In this document: positions 53,910 through 61,901 of the stretch, piece after piece | Position numbering within the stretch: position 1 is the stretch's first letter | Layout of the letters: every line of letters starts with the position of its first letter | Origin: DAOMNO01 sp035443885 | Lineage (GTDB): Bacteria; Planctomycetota; Phycisphaerae; Phycisphaerales; SM1A02 | DNA: 64,000 bases | Reading direction: 5' to 3' | Assembly: GCA_035443885.1 (NCBI GenBank) | Contig: DAOMNO010000010.1 | Span: 1-64,000, forward strand | The notes under the pieces: generated by a model | Told to the model about the DNA's origin: nothing | Seen by the model: only the letters and a program-made list of their open reading frames with translations | Databases searched by the model: none | Made by a program: the position numbers and the translations under genes

Positions 53910-54629
53910 TCACACACTGCGCAAACGCGCCCAGGCGAGCATCGCGATCGCTGCGGTTTCAATGCGCAGAATGCCATCGCCCAGCGTAACGGTCTTGGCG
54001 CCGTTCGCGGCCATCGCAGCCGTCTCGCTGTCCGTCCAGCCGCCTTCAGGGCCGATGAGCAGCAGGAGCGGCGTACCAACAGGCGCCGCATGAGCGGGGG
54101 ATTGTCCGCCGGGATGCGCGACCAGCGCGACCACACCGAGTTTTTTTGCGTGACTCGCCGCTTGCGCTGGCGTCATCGCTTCGTGAATGTCTGGCAGATG
54201 CGCCCGGCGGCTTTGCTTGCATGCTTCAATGCACACGCGAAGCGATCGCTCGTGAAAGCCGCTGCCCTCGCCGGAAGCGACACTTCGCTCGCATTGCAGC
54301 GGCGTAAAACCCGCCATGCCGAGTTGCGTCGCCATTGAAAGCAGTGTCGCCTGTCGATCGCCCTTCGGGAGCGCGGCGGCAAGGTGTATTGCAGGGCTGA
54401 GCGGCGGTTGCGTTGCCGTGGCGCACACTTCAACACGCACCAGGCGACCCTGTCGCGCGACATCGTTGATAACTGCTTCACCTATATCGCCTCGTCCGTT
54501 GAAGAGCATGACAGCATCACCCGCCTTGAGCCTGCGTGCAGCCTGCGCATGCCGTGCCTCGGCGGGGTCGAGTTCCGCGGTTTCGCCGATCGCCGGAAGT
54601 TGAGGCATGTAAAACCACGCATTGCTCAT
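53910..54629 (-). CDS. rsmE: 16S rRNA (uracil-1498-N3)-methyltransferase RsmE
   Basis: A 239-aa SPOUT-fold methyltransferase. N-terminal PUA-like part (ARHAQAARRLKAGDAVMLFN), then GMAGFTPLQCERSV, the knot motif LLLLIGPEGGWTDSE and VTLGDGILRIETAAIAM. These are the RsmE signatures. The start at 54629 (MSNAWFYMPQLP) matches the family N-terminus; longer frames upstream are not conserved. It converges with flgH (7 nt between stops). Confidence 0.93.
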   Translation of the reverse strand: MSNAWFYMPQLPAIGETAELDPAEARHAQAARRLKAGDAVMLFNGRGDIGEAVINDVARQGRLVRVEVCATATQPPLSPAIHLAAALPKGDRQATLLSMATQLGMAGFTPLQCERSVASGEGSGFHERSLRVCIEACKQSRRAHLPDIHEAMTPAQAASHAKKLGVVALVAHPGGQSPAHAAPVGTPLLLLIGPEGGWTDSETAAMAANGAKTVTLGDGILRIETAAIAMLAWARLRSV

Positions 54630-54816
54630 GTCATGCAGTGTGCGCCGGTTTGATGAACCTCGCAAGGACGAGTGTTCTGCGGTAATGGCCGGTGGTATGG
54701 GTCGCGGCAGGGGGGCAGCCAGCGCCGCTGGCATCAGAGCAGCGTGATGGATTGGTTGATTCGCCCTCTGGCGGCGGATTTCACCGGCATGAAGGTGTCT
54801 CCGGTATCCTTATGTC

Positions 54817-55935
54817 ATGAACGTTCGCCCTGTGATGGATGCTCTGGAATCAATCGCCCCGCTGCGGTACGCCGAAGCGTGGGACAATGTCGGTTTGCTG
54901 GTCGGCTCGCCGAAGTGGAACGCAGATTCGATTCTTCTGACGATCGATCTCACTGAAGATGTGCTCGCCGAGGCTCTCAAACTGGGCGTGCAGATGATCG
55001 TAGCCTATCACCCGCCGATTTTTGAGCCGATGAAGACGCTGACGGACGCGAATGTGAAGCAGCACATCGTGTTGGAAGCGGCTCGCGCGGGCATTTCAAT
55101 TTATTCTCCTCATACGGCACTCGATGCTGCGCCTGCGGGTCTCAACGATTGGCTTGCCGCGGGTTTCGGGCAGGGCGATGTTCGCGCGCTGCAGGCGCAT
55201 CGCACACTGCCGGAATCCGAAGAATGCAAAATCGTAACATTCTGTCCTGCTGCTGCGGTGGATTCGATCCGCAAGAGCCTCAGCACCGTCGGCGCAGGTC
55301 GCATCGGCGAGTATCAGCTCTGCTCGTTCGAGTTGCGTGGGCACGGCACGTTCCTCGGCGGCGAGAAAACAAACCCCGCGATCGGGCAGCGACATATGCT
55401 GGAGCGCGTCGAGGAAGTGCGGCTTGAAATGGTCTGCTCGCGTGCGGCACTTGGCCTTGCGATGATCGCGCTGCGGGAGTTTCACCCGTATGAAGAGCCT
55501 GCCATCGAGATTCATCCGCTTGAGCCGAAGCCGGAGCGCATGATCGGGCAGGGGCGGCGAATTCGACTGGATCAGAAAATCGACGTACCGACGATCATCG
55601 AACGCATGAAGCAGCGGTTGGGCATCGCGAGGTTGCGGCTGGCCGCGGGTCGTGGCGCGCCTAAGCAGTTCACCACCATCGGTCTGTGCGCAGGCGCGGG
55701 CGGCGCATTGCTTGATGATGCCATCAGGCAGGAATGTGAACTCTTCTTTACTGGCGAGATGAAGCATCACGACATCGTCGCTGCGAATGAACGCGGATGC
55801 ACCGTGCTGCTGGCGGGCCACACAAACACAGAGCGGCCATATCTTGCGGTGCTGAAGCAGCGATTGGAGCAAATGCTGCCCGAAGCGAAGATCACGCTGG
55901 CACAAAGCGATCGTGATCCGCTCGTCGCGTTCTGA
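54817..55935 (+). CDS. Nif3-like dinuclear metal-centre protein
   Basis: A 372-aa protein of the Nif3/YbgI/YqfO family. N-terminal metal motifs: YAEAWDNVGLLVGSP, VAYHPPIFEPMKTL (His ligand) and SPHTALDAAPAGLNDWLA. A central insert of about 110 residues (YqfO-type) is followed by the C-terminal VGLCAGAGGALLDDAI-like stretch, ELFFTGEMKHHDIVAANERG and LLAGHTNTERPYL. The longer form with the insert is typical of Gram-positive and planctomycete members. The function is uncertain; related to GTP cyclohydrolase I type 2 in name only. It converges with the AsmA-like gene. Confidence 0.9.
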   Translation: MNVRPVMDALESIAPLRYAEAWDNVGLLVGSPKWNADSILLTIDLTEDVLAEALKLGVQMIVAYHPPIFEPMKTLTDANVKQHIVLEAARAGISIYSPHTALDAAPAGLNDWLAAGFGQGDVRALQAHRTLPESEECKIVTFCPAAAVDSIRKSLSTVGAGRIGEYQLCSFELRGHGTFLGGEKTNPAIGQRHMLERVEEVRLEMVCSRAALGLAMIALREFHPYEEPAIEIHPLEPKPERMIGQGRRIRLDQKIDVPTIIERMKQRLGIARLRLAAGRGAPKQFTTIGLCAGAGGALLDDAIRQECELFFTGEMKHHDIVAANERGCTVLLAGHTNTERPYLAVLKQRLEQMLPEAKITLAQSDRDPLVAF

Positions 55936-55943
55936 CGAAGGCA

Positions 55944-58900
55944 CTACGGTCTTGGTGGGAAGAGATCTCGCAAATCTCTGATTTCTTTGGGCAGCAGATC
56001 GCCTACGCGGTCGCGGAAACCCGCTTCCGCCATGCGCGAGAGGAACTGCTTATCAGAAAAATCAGCAGTTACCTTCACGTTGTCGAGTGTTCCGGTGGTG
56101 ACCAGCGGCACTTCCACGGCACGCACGGCTGCAGGCAGATTCCCGCCGAAGGTGTGAATGACCTCGCCGAGCGGAAGCGGGCTTTGCAGTCGCACTTGGC
56201 GTGTATCAAGGTTGATTTCACCCGCGAAGGGGAACGCCACGCGATCGAGATGCACCAGGAAGCGATCATACTTCACCACACCCTGACGAATGGAGACATT
56301 TACGGGATCGACGCTTCCGGTGAAGTTGGCGGCGCCTCGTCCCTGCGAAAGCTGTAAGACGGAAGCGAAGGGTGAGAGCGGTCGGAAGTTCACTTTGCCG
56401 ATGTCCAGTGAGACATCGCCTGAGAGTCGCTTCACGCCGCCTTCAAGTGGCAGCGTGGCGCGGGCGAACGAGACTCGGATCGGCCGTTCTGCGGAGACAA
56501 GATCCCCTAGCATGGGGTTGAGCGGCTTGAGGATGCGGTCTCGCATGAGCGGCGTGATTTGCAGTTCTGCAGTGATCGGCTGGCCTTCTTTGATGACCAG
56601 GGCGCCATCGCGGCCTTCACCTCGTGCATTCAGCTTGCCGTTGGGCGAGGTTACATCAAGTGCGATCGTGCCGGAGGTCTTCGAGAAGTTACGGGCGTTG
56701 ATGGTGGCGCTCATTTCCTCGCCGACAGCAGCGGTGAGATAGCCGCGCATGGAGATGAGGGCGTCAAGCAGCGGTGTGGGGGTCCTCGCGAGTGTGGCAT
56801 CAAGGTCAATGGTTGCGCGCTCCGTGGCCAACGCCTCGTTTGGCTTCACCGTCTCGCGCACAGTGCCTTGCAGGTTGATGGTGCCGGGTACTGTGGCTTG
56901 CGCTGCCCCGCCTGACGCAGGCCGCGGTCGATGCTCAATGCCCGACGTGAGCGACACGACGAAATCCACGCCGCGACTGGTCGTCTCACTGCGCAGATCG
57001 AGTTTGAGATTGCGCAGTGTTGATGATTCGTTGTTGATGACGACCGGAACAGCTTGACCCGTCAATGTAGCCCGTGTGTTGATGAGCGCGACATGGGCGG
57101 GCGCGATCGGCTCACCCGTCAGCATGGTGAGCGGAGCGCGAATGTCAGCATCCAGGCGCAGCGGGACATCACGCGGCACGGTGATGCGCATGGAGGGGTC
57201 GTCCTGCTCAAGGAACTGCTGCAAGGTGTCTGCAGCAAGCGTGATCTCCGCCGAGCTGGTCTTCACAGTAATGATGTCGTCCTTCATCGCACCGTTGAAG
57301 GTGCCTCGCAGTCGAGGCAGTTCGCTGGTGAGGGTGGCGGTGATGTCGCTGCCGACCATGGTGAACTGGGTGCTCAGTGCGCCGCCGTCGCCCGTCCACT
57401 GCGAGAGACTGCCAGGTTCGCGGCCCATTGCTGTCTCAGCGTCGCTGACAGAGAGTTTGGCGAGGCCTGCCTTGCCCGAAATGTCGAAGCCCTCGCCCGC
57501 GGCCGTGGCGAGCACATCGAAGGTGAGCGAAGCGATTTCGCGCGGTGTGGGGCGCGTGCCGGGGCGAATCAGCGACGCATCGCCTGTTGCGGTGTAGCGG
57601 GCAGCATCACCCAGCATTGCGGCAACATTCGCGCGGAACGTCCGCACGCCGACGGCCTCTTCAAAACCCGGCACGTTGCGCATTGCCATCTCATCGACCG
57701 TAACCGCAGCATTGATGGGTGATGCGAGGAAGTCGTATTCGGCGAACGTCTTTCCCGGAATGCGCAGCGGCTGCATGGTGATCTTCGCTCGCGCGGGGCT
57801 GACCAACGCAATCGGCGTTTCGTTTTCCGGCGCAAAGCGAGCAAACAGTGCGGGCGAAACGGTTGCATTGATTTCACCCGTGGTGATGGTGAGCGCATCC
57901 GCTCCCCGGACGGCTGCAAGGCTCGCGGTCGCGCGGGGCGCGCTGAGCGCAAGCTGCGCAGCAAGACCTTCGGACGTATCCGAAGTCGTCAGCGTGATGC
58001 TCGCGAGGTTGCCAAGCAGGTCTGTTGCAAGGTCGGCCTGCTCAGGCATCCAGGGCGTTACGGTGGTGAGCGGGAGATTCGTAACATTCAACTCACCCAC
58101 GATTGCGGCGTTCATGACATCCATTTCGCCTGCGTCGTTGAAGAGTCGCGTGATGATGTAATTGAACCGCGCAGGCGCGCTGTCGATGAGCGAGCTGCCG
58201 TTCAGTGAAAGCTGCGTGCCAAGCGAATCGGAAGCAAGATTGACGATCGCGTTGTTCAACGTAACCCGTCGTGGTGGCGTGGCGGCGTCATCTCCATCGA
58301 ACACAAGCTGCGCAGGTCCGCCGACCTGCAAGACGCCGGTGAGACCGTATTGAGAGAGTGGCCGCGCGTCCTTGCGTTCATCAACAGGCGGCAGCGCGAA
58401 GGATGAAAGTTCGATGCTCACATCCGTCGGCTCGTCGATCGTCAGGCCCGTCAGCCCTGCGACAAGTTCGGGATGCGCGCGTTCCGTGCGCAGCGAGAGT
58501 CGATCGCCAACCCACCAGGAGTCCTTCTGCTGCGCGCTGACTTCGAGTTGTGCCCGCGCACCAGTAACGCGCACGATGGCGGCGCCCTCAATGCCGCCGG
58601 GCAGTTCGACATCAAGATCAACTGTCGGGCCTGCATCGCGCGACAGCACGACGGCAGCGGGCATGAACGGCTGAAGCAGCGAGCTTGGCACGCGCTGACC
58701 GGAAAGCATGCCGGTGATGCGATCAGGCGAGAAGTTCAAAGATCCGTCTTCACGGAAGGGCAGGCTGATGCGCGCTTCACCCATGAGCACGCTTGGCGCT
58801 TCGTCCTGCACCTGTGCGCCGCCGCGCAGGTCAATGGCGATGTGATCGGTCAGGCTGTCGGTCTGCGCGACGAACTGAAGCTGTGTGAGTGAGGCGTTCA

Positions 58901-59663
58901 CATCCAGGCCGGGTATCGGGATGTTGGTAACCGCAAGACGAGCATTCATCGGCGCGCCGCGAGGCGTGAACTCGCCCTTCGGTCCGAACAAACCTTTCGA
59001 TTCACCGCTGAAAACAATCGTGCCACGCAACTCGTGGTCGGTTGCGCCTTCGCGCCCCTTCACGCGGCCGAGTGTGTCGGCTCGAAGCTCAAACTGCACG
59101 CGATCGCCCGGCACATACGTTACGTCGCCTTGCAGATCGCTCACAACGATATTCTGGCCGCCCGCCACATCGCGAAGGTGCGCTTCAATTCCCGCGACGC
59201 GCAGCGAAACAGACGGCACACCGGCAAGGCTGAACGGCTTGGCGGGTTCGCTCGGTTTCGGCGCGGGCTTGGGCCGATCGTCAACGAGCCGCTCAAAGCT
59301 GGTGGAGCCATCTGCATAGAGGTCACCTCGCACGACGCCGCTGATGGTGGCTTCGATGAGCGACGGCCCGCCGAAGATGAATGAAAAAAGACTCGGGCTG
59401 GCGGAAAGGTCTGCGACCAGAGCCTGCGCGCCGGTTTCATCGGTAACGGAAAGTCCTCTCACTTCCTGCGGGCCGAACCATGTGAGACGCAGTGACTGGA
59501 AATCGACGTCGCCTTTCACATTGGCGGAGAGCGCGCTGCGGATCGTGCCGTTGAACAGTCCAGCGCTGATCATCGCAGGCAGCAGAGCGATGATGAGGAC
59601 AAGCAGCAGAAGCAGAGAGCCGGAGACGATTAACAATTTGCGAGTTCGTGTGCGCGTCGCCAT
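55944..59663 (-). CDS. very large AsmA/TamB-like envelope protein
   Basis: A 1239-aa protein with one N-terminal membrane span (LLIVSGSLLLLLVLIIALLP) and a long beta-strand-rich periplasmic part. The N-terminal region (SALSANVKGDVDFQSLRLTW) and the C-terminal repeat (FASVLQLSQGRGAANFTGSV, IRQGVVKYDRFLVHLDRVAF, PLPLGEVIHTFGGNLP) resemble the AsmA/YhdP/TamB group, which forms grooves that carry phospholipids between the membranes. The middle has many Thr/Asp/Pro-rich strands. The start at 59663 (MATRTRTRK) is preferred over a GTG five codons earlier. It lies 49 nt downstream of nadA on the same strand, so the two may be co-transcribed. Precise function unproven. Confidence 0.8.
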   Translation of the reverse strand: MATRTRTRKLLIVSGSLLLLLVLIIALLPAMISAGLFNGTIRSALSANVKGDVDFQSLRLTWFGPQEVRGLSVTDETGAQALVADLSASPSLFSFIFGGPSLIEATISGVVRGDLYADGSTSFERLVDDRPKPAPKPSEPAKPFSLAGVPSVSLRVAGIEAHLRDVAGGQNIVVSDLQGDVTYVPGDRVQFELRADTLGRVKGREGATDHELRGTIVFSGESKGLFGPKGEFTPRGAPMNARLAVTNIPIPGLDVNASLTQLQFVAQTDSLTDHIAIDLRGGAQVQDEAPSVLMGEARISLPFREDGSLNFSPDRITGMLSGQRVPSSLLQPFMPAAVVLSRDAGPTVDLDVELPGGIEGAAIVRVTGARAQLEVSAQQKDSWWVGDRLSLRTERAHPELVAGLTGLTIDEPTDVSIELSSFALPPVDERKDARPLSQYGLTGVLQVGGPAQLVFDGDDAATPPRRVTLNNAIVNLASDSLGTQLSLNGSSLIDSAPARFNYIITRLFNDAGEMDVMNAAIVGELNVTNLPLTTVTPWMPEQADLATDLLGNLASITLTTSDTSEGLAAQLALSAPRATASLAAVRGADALTITTGEINATVSPALFARFAPENETPIALVSPARAKITMQPLRIPGKTFAEYDFLASPINAAVTVDEMAMRNVPGFEEAVGVRTFRANVAAMLGDAARYTATGDASLIRPGTRPTPREIASLTFDVLATAAGEGFDISGKAGLAKLSVSDAETAMGREPGSLSQWTGDGGALSTQFTMVGSDITATLTSELPRLRGTFNGAMKDDIITVKTSSAEITLAADTLQQFLEQDDPSMRITVPRDVPLRLDADIRAPLTMLTGEPIAPAHVALINTRATLTGQAVPVVINNESSTLRNLKLDLRSETTSRGVDFVVSLTSGIEHRPRPASGGAAQATVPGTINLQGTVRETVKPNEALATERATIDLDATLARTPTPLLDALISMRGYLTAAVGEEMSATINARNFSKTSGTIALDVTSPNGKLNARGEGRDGALVIKEGQPITAELQITPLMRDRILKPLNPMLGDLVSAERPIRVSFARATLPLEGGVKRLSGDVSLDIGKVNFRPLSPFASVLQLSQGRGAANFTGSVDPVNVSIRQGVVKYDRFLVHLDRVAFPFAGEINLDTRQVRLQSPLPLGEVIHTFGGNLPAAVRAVEVPLVTTGTLDNVKVTADFSDKQFLSRMAEAGFRDRVGDLLPKEIRDLRDLFPPRP

Positions 59664-59712
59664 GGCGGATTCTTTCACGGTGCGCGTGGACTCACGCGCG
59701 ATGGAGAAATTT

Positions 59713-60969
59713 TTACGAGCCGGTCACAACGATCTTTGAGGTGCGATTGCGCTTTGGCGCGATGCGTGTTGCAGGCGGCTGTGTTCCGCTGGAGACGTTC
59801 GCCAGCATTCGTTCCAGTGCCAATGTTGCCAGCTCACGCACGCGAGGCACCACGCTGATGCGGTTCACAACCTTGCCCGAAGCGAGGTTATCCAAAGTCC
59901 AGAGCAGGTGCTGCTGATCGATGCGGTACATCGTTGTGCAAAGACACTGGCAGTCTGAAAGTATTCGCACGGTGATGCTCCGCTCCGTCGATTCGTGCGC
60001 CAAGCGGTTTACAAGGTGAATCTCGGTGCCCACCGCCCAGTTGCTGCCGGGCGGCGCATTGCGGATGGTGGTGATGATCGACTCGGTCGAGCCGGAGAGG
60101 TCCGCCAGATCGACGACTTCCTTGCAGCATTCGGGGTGAACTATGACGGTGATGCCACCCTTGTCGCGGAAGGCCTCACGCACCTGCTCGACATGTTCAG
60201 GACGAAAAAGTTTGTGTACGGAGCAATGCCCCGCCCAGAGATACACCGTGGCTTCGCGAATCTGCTCGGGCGTCAGTCCACCGGACTCTTTGTGCGGGTT
60301 CCAGAGTGCGGTTTCGCTCTTGCCGCGTCCCGCTGCTTCGTCTACTTCAGTCAGGAAGCCCATCTTCGAGGCGGTGTTGCGGCCAAGATGCTGATCTGGC
60401 AGGAAAAGCACTTTGATGGTCTCGCCGTTCGCCTTGGGCGTCGTGCCACCAGCTAAAGCCCACTTGAAGATTTCCAATGCGTTGGAGCTGGTGCAGCACG
60501 CGCCGCCGTGCTCGCCAACAAATGCTTTGATGGCGGCGGATGAGTTGACGTAGGTGATGGGGATGACGCGCGTGAATGGCGTGTTCGCAACTGCAATCGT
60601 CTCCCACGCTTCCACAGTGTCTTCGTAGTTCGCCATGTCCGCCATGGAGCAGCCTGCGGAGAGGTCGGGCAGAATGACTTGTACCGAGTCATCGGTGAGG
60701 ATGTCCGCTGTCTCCGCCATGAAGTGCACGCCGCAGAAGACGATCCACTTCGTGCCTCGCTTCGTTGCCTCATTCGCGGCCATGCGGCTGAGCTTGAGGC
60801 TGTCGCCCGTCAGGTCTGCATGTTGAATGACCGAATCTTGCTGGTAGTGATGGCCGAGGATAAGCAGGTTATCGCCGAGCTGCTCCCGCCGCGCACGGAT
60901 TGCTGCCGCAAGCTGCTCCTCGGACATCTTCAAGTACCGTTCCGGCAAGGCCGGCTGCCAGTGAATCAT
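59713..60969 (-). CDS. nadA: quinolinate synthase NadA
   Basis: A 418-aa 4Fe-4S enzyme of NAD synthesis that condenses iminoaspartate with dihydroxyacetone phosphate. Motifs: LILGHHYQQDSVIQHADLTG, IVFCGVHFMAETADIL (first Cys), LPDLSAGCSMADM, LFLPDQHLGRN, HPECCKEV and the C-terminal SDCQCLCTTMYRID with several Cys. The length is above the E. coli enzyme (347 aa) and matches the long form in which the cluster cysteines are spread. AGGAGC precedes the ATG; two competing hairpins lie just upstream (60981-61007). nadB and nadC are not in the window. Confidence 0.96.
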   Translation of the reverse strand: MIHWQPALPERYLKMSEEQLAAAIRARREQLGDNLLILGHHYQQDSVIQHADLTGDSLKLSRMAANEATKRGTKWIVFCGVHFMAETADILTDDSVQVILPDLSAGCSMADMANYEDTVEAWETIAVANTPFTRVIPITYVNSSAAIKAFVGEHGGACCTSSNALEIFKWALAGGTTPKANGETIKVLFLPDQHLGRNTASKMGFLTEVDEAAGRGKSETALWNPHKESGGLTPEQIREATVYLWAGHCSVHKLFRPEHVEQVREAFRDKGGITVIVHPECCKEVVDLADLSGSTESIITTIRNAPPGSNWAVGTEIHLVNRLAHESTERSITVRILSDCQCLCTTMYRIDQQHLLWTLDNLASGKVVNRISVVPRVRELATLALERMLANVSSGTQPPATRIAPKRNRTSKIVVTGS

Positions 60970-60980
60970 GGCTGCTCCTA

Positions 60981-61007
60981 CGCACTTCCCCGCCCGAAAG
61001 TGCGGGG
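60981..61007 (-). promoter_or_regulatory. competing hairpins in the nadA 5' region
   Basis: Two stems overlap just upstream of the nadA ribosome site. One pairs CGCACTT (60981-60987) with AAGTGCG (60998-61004). The other pairs CCCCGC (60988-60993) with GCGGGG (61002-61007). Bases 61002-61004 are shared, so both cannot form together. One of the alternatives lies against AGGAGC, which would fit control of nadA translation. It does not match the NAD+-I consensus in a way I can confirm. Confidence 0.4.
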
Positions 61008-61055
61008 TTGGAATGATAGGAAGCGAAGTTGATGCGTTCCGCAAGAACGTGGCGG

Positions 61056-61901
61056 CTATTGGCCCGGTTCCACAAGGTCGGGGTACTGCTCATCGAGCAG
61101 TTTGCAATGCGCCGCGGGCAGATGGTTTCGCCAGTCCCCGGAGCCGCCCTTGCGGAAGGTGAACGCTTTGACCTGGTCGGGCGGGCGGCGTGGGGTACCG
61201 GAGACAGGAGTCAGGTTGAATCGCTCGCGTATGGCGTCCAGTGTTCGCTGTGGGTCCGCCACGAGGTCTTCGTAGGCGATCTTCATGCCGCTGAAGCCAT
61301 CGCGCCAGATGCGGATCGCCTTCGCCAGCACGGGGATGTATTCGTTGATGACGACATCGAACGCATCGTCCAGCGTGCGGAACTGAACGTACCGCGTGCC
61401 TGCGTGCAGGAAGTGTGCGAAGGAGTTGGCAGTGTCCTTCAGCTCTCGCCGTAGAAACACCACGCCGTAGTCCAGTTCCGCCGCTTCTCGTTCAACCTCT
61501 TCGGGCATGGTGATGGGAACCTGCTTCGGGTTGCGAATGAGGTAGGGGATGCTGCGGACAGGATGCTCCGCGATGATGACATGCTCCTTCAGGTGGCGCA
61601 TGGCCGCGATATACATTTCTTCTGCGCCGGGCGGTTGCTTAACCGCAACGAGCTTGCGCCCGCCGAACACCGTCGGCCGCTCATGCTCAGGAATGTTGAG
61701 CAAGTCCTTTTCTGTCTGTACGAGATGGATCGCACGCTCGGCGACGTAGGGGTCCGGCTCATGCGGAATCTCACTTTGCATCAGACGAAGATCGCGGCTG
61801 GGCCGCCCCCAGCGTGGCCGCCAACCCGTCAGTTCCGCCAGCGAGCGCGACAGGAAGTTGGTTCCGCTCTTGGGGATCGAGATGACGACGATGCCCTTCA
61901 T
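61056..61901 (-). CDS. sulfotransferase family protein
   Basis: A 281-aa protein. The N-terminal P-loop VISIPKSGTNFLSRSLAEL is the PAPS 5'-phosphosulfate loop, and the C-terminal FRKGGSGDWRNHLP is the 3'-phosphate loop (RKGxxGDWKNxF). Both are at the expected ends of a cytosolic-type sulfotransferase. In between: VIIAEHPVRSIPYLIRNP and VVFLRRELKDTANSFAHFLH. The acceptor is unknown; a cell-surface glycan or lipid is plausible. Its ATG overlaps the stop of the preceding phosphodiesterase-TPR gene (ATGA), so the two are translated together. Confidence 0.9.
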   Translation of the reverse strand: MKGIVVISIPKSGTNFLSRSLAELTGWRPRWGRPSRDLRLMQSEIPHEPDPYVAERAIHLVQTEKDLLNIPEHERPTVFGGRKLVAVKQPPGAEEMYIAAMRHLKEHVIIAEHPVRSIPYLIRNPKQVPITMPEEVEREAAELDYGVVFLRRELKDTANSFAHFLHAGTRYVQFRTLDDAFDVVINEYIPVLAKAIRIWRDGFSGMKIAYEDLVADPQRTLDAIRERFNLTPVSGTPRRPPDQVKAFTFRKGGSGDWRNHLPAAHCKLLDEQYPDLVEPGQ

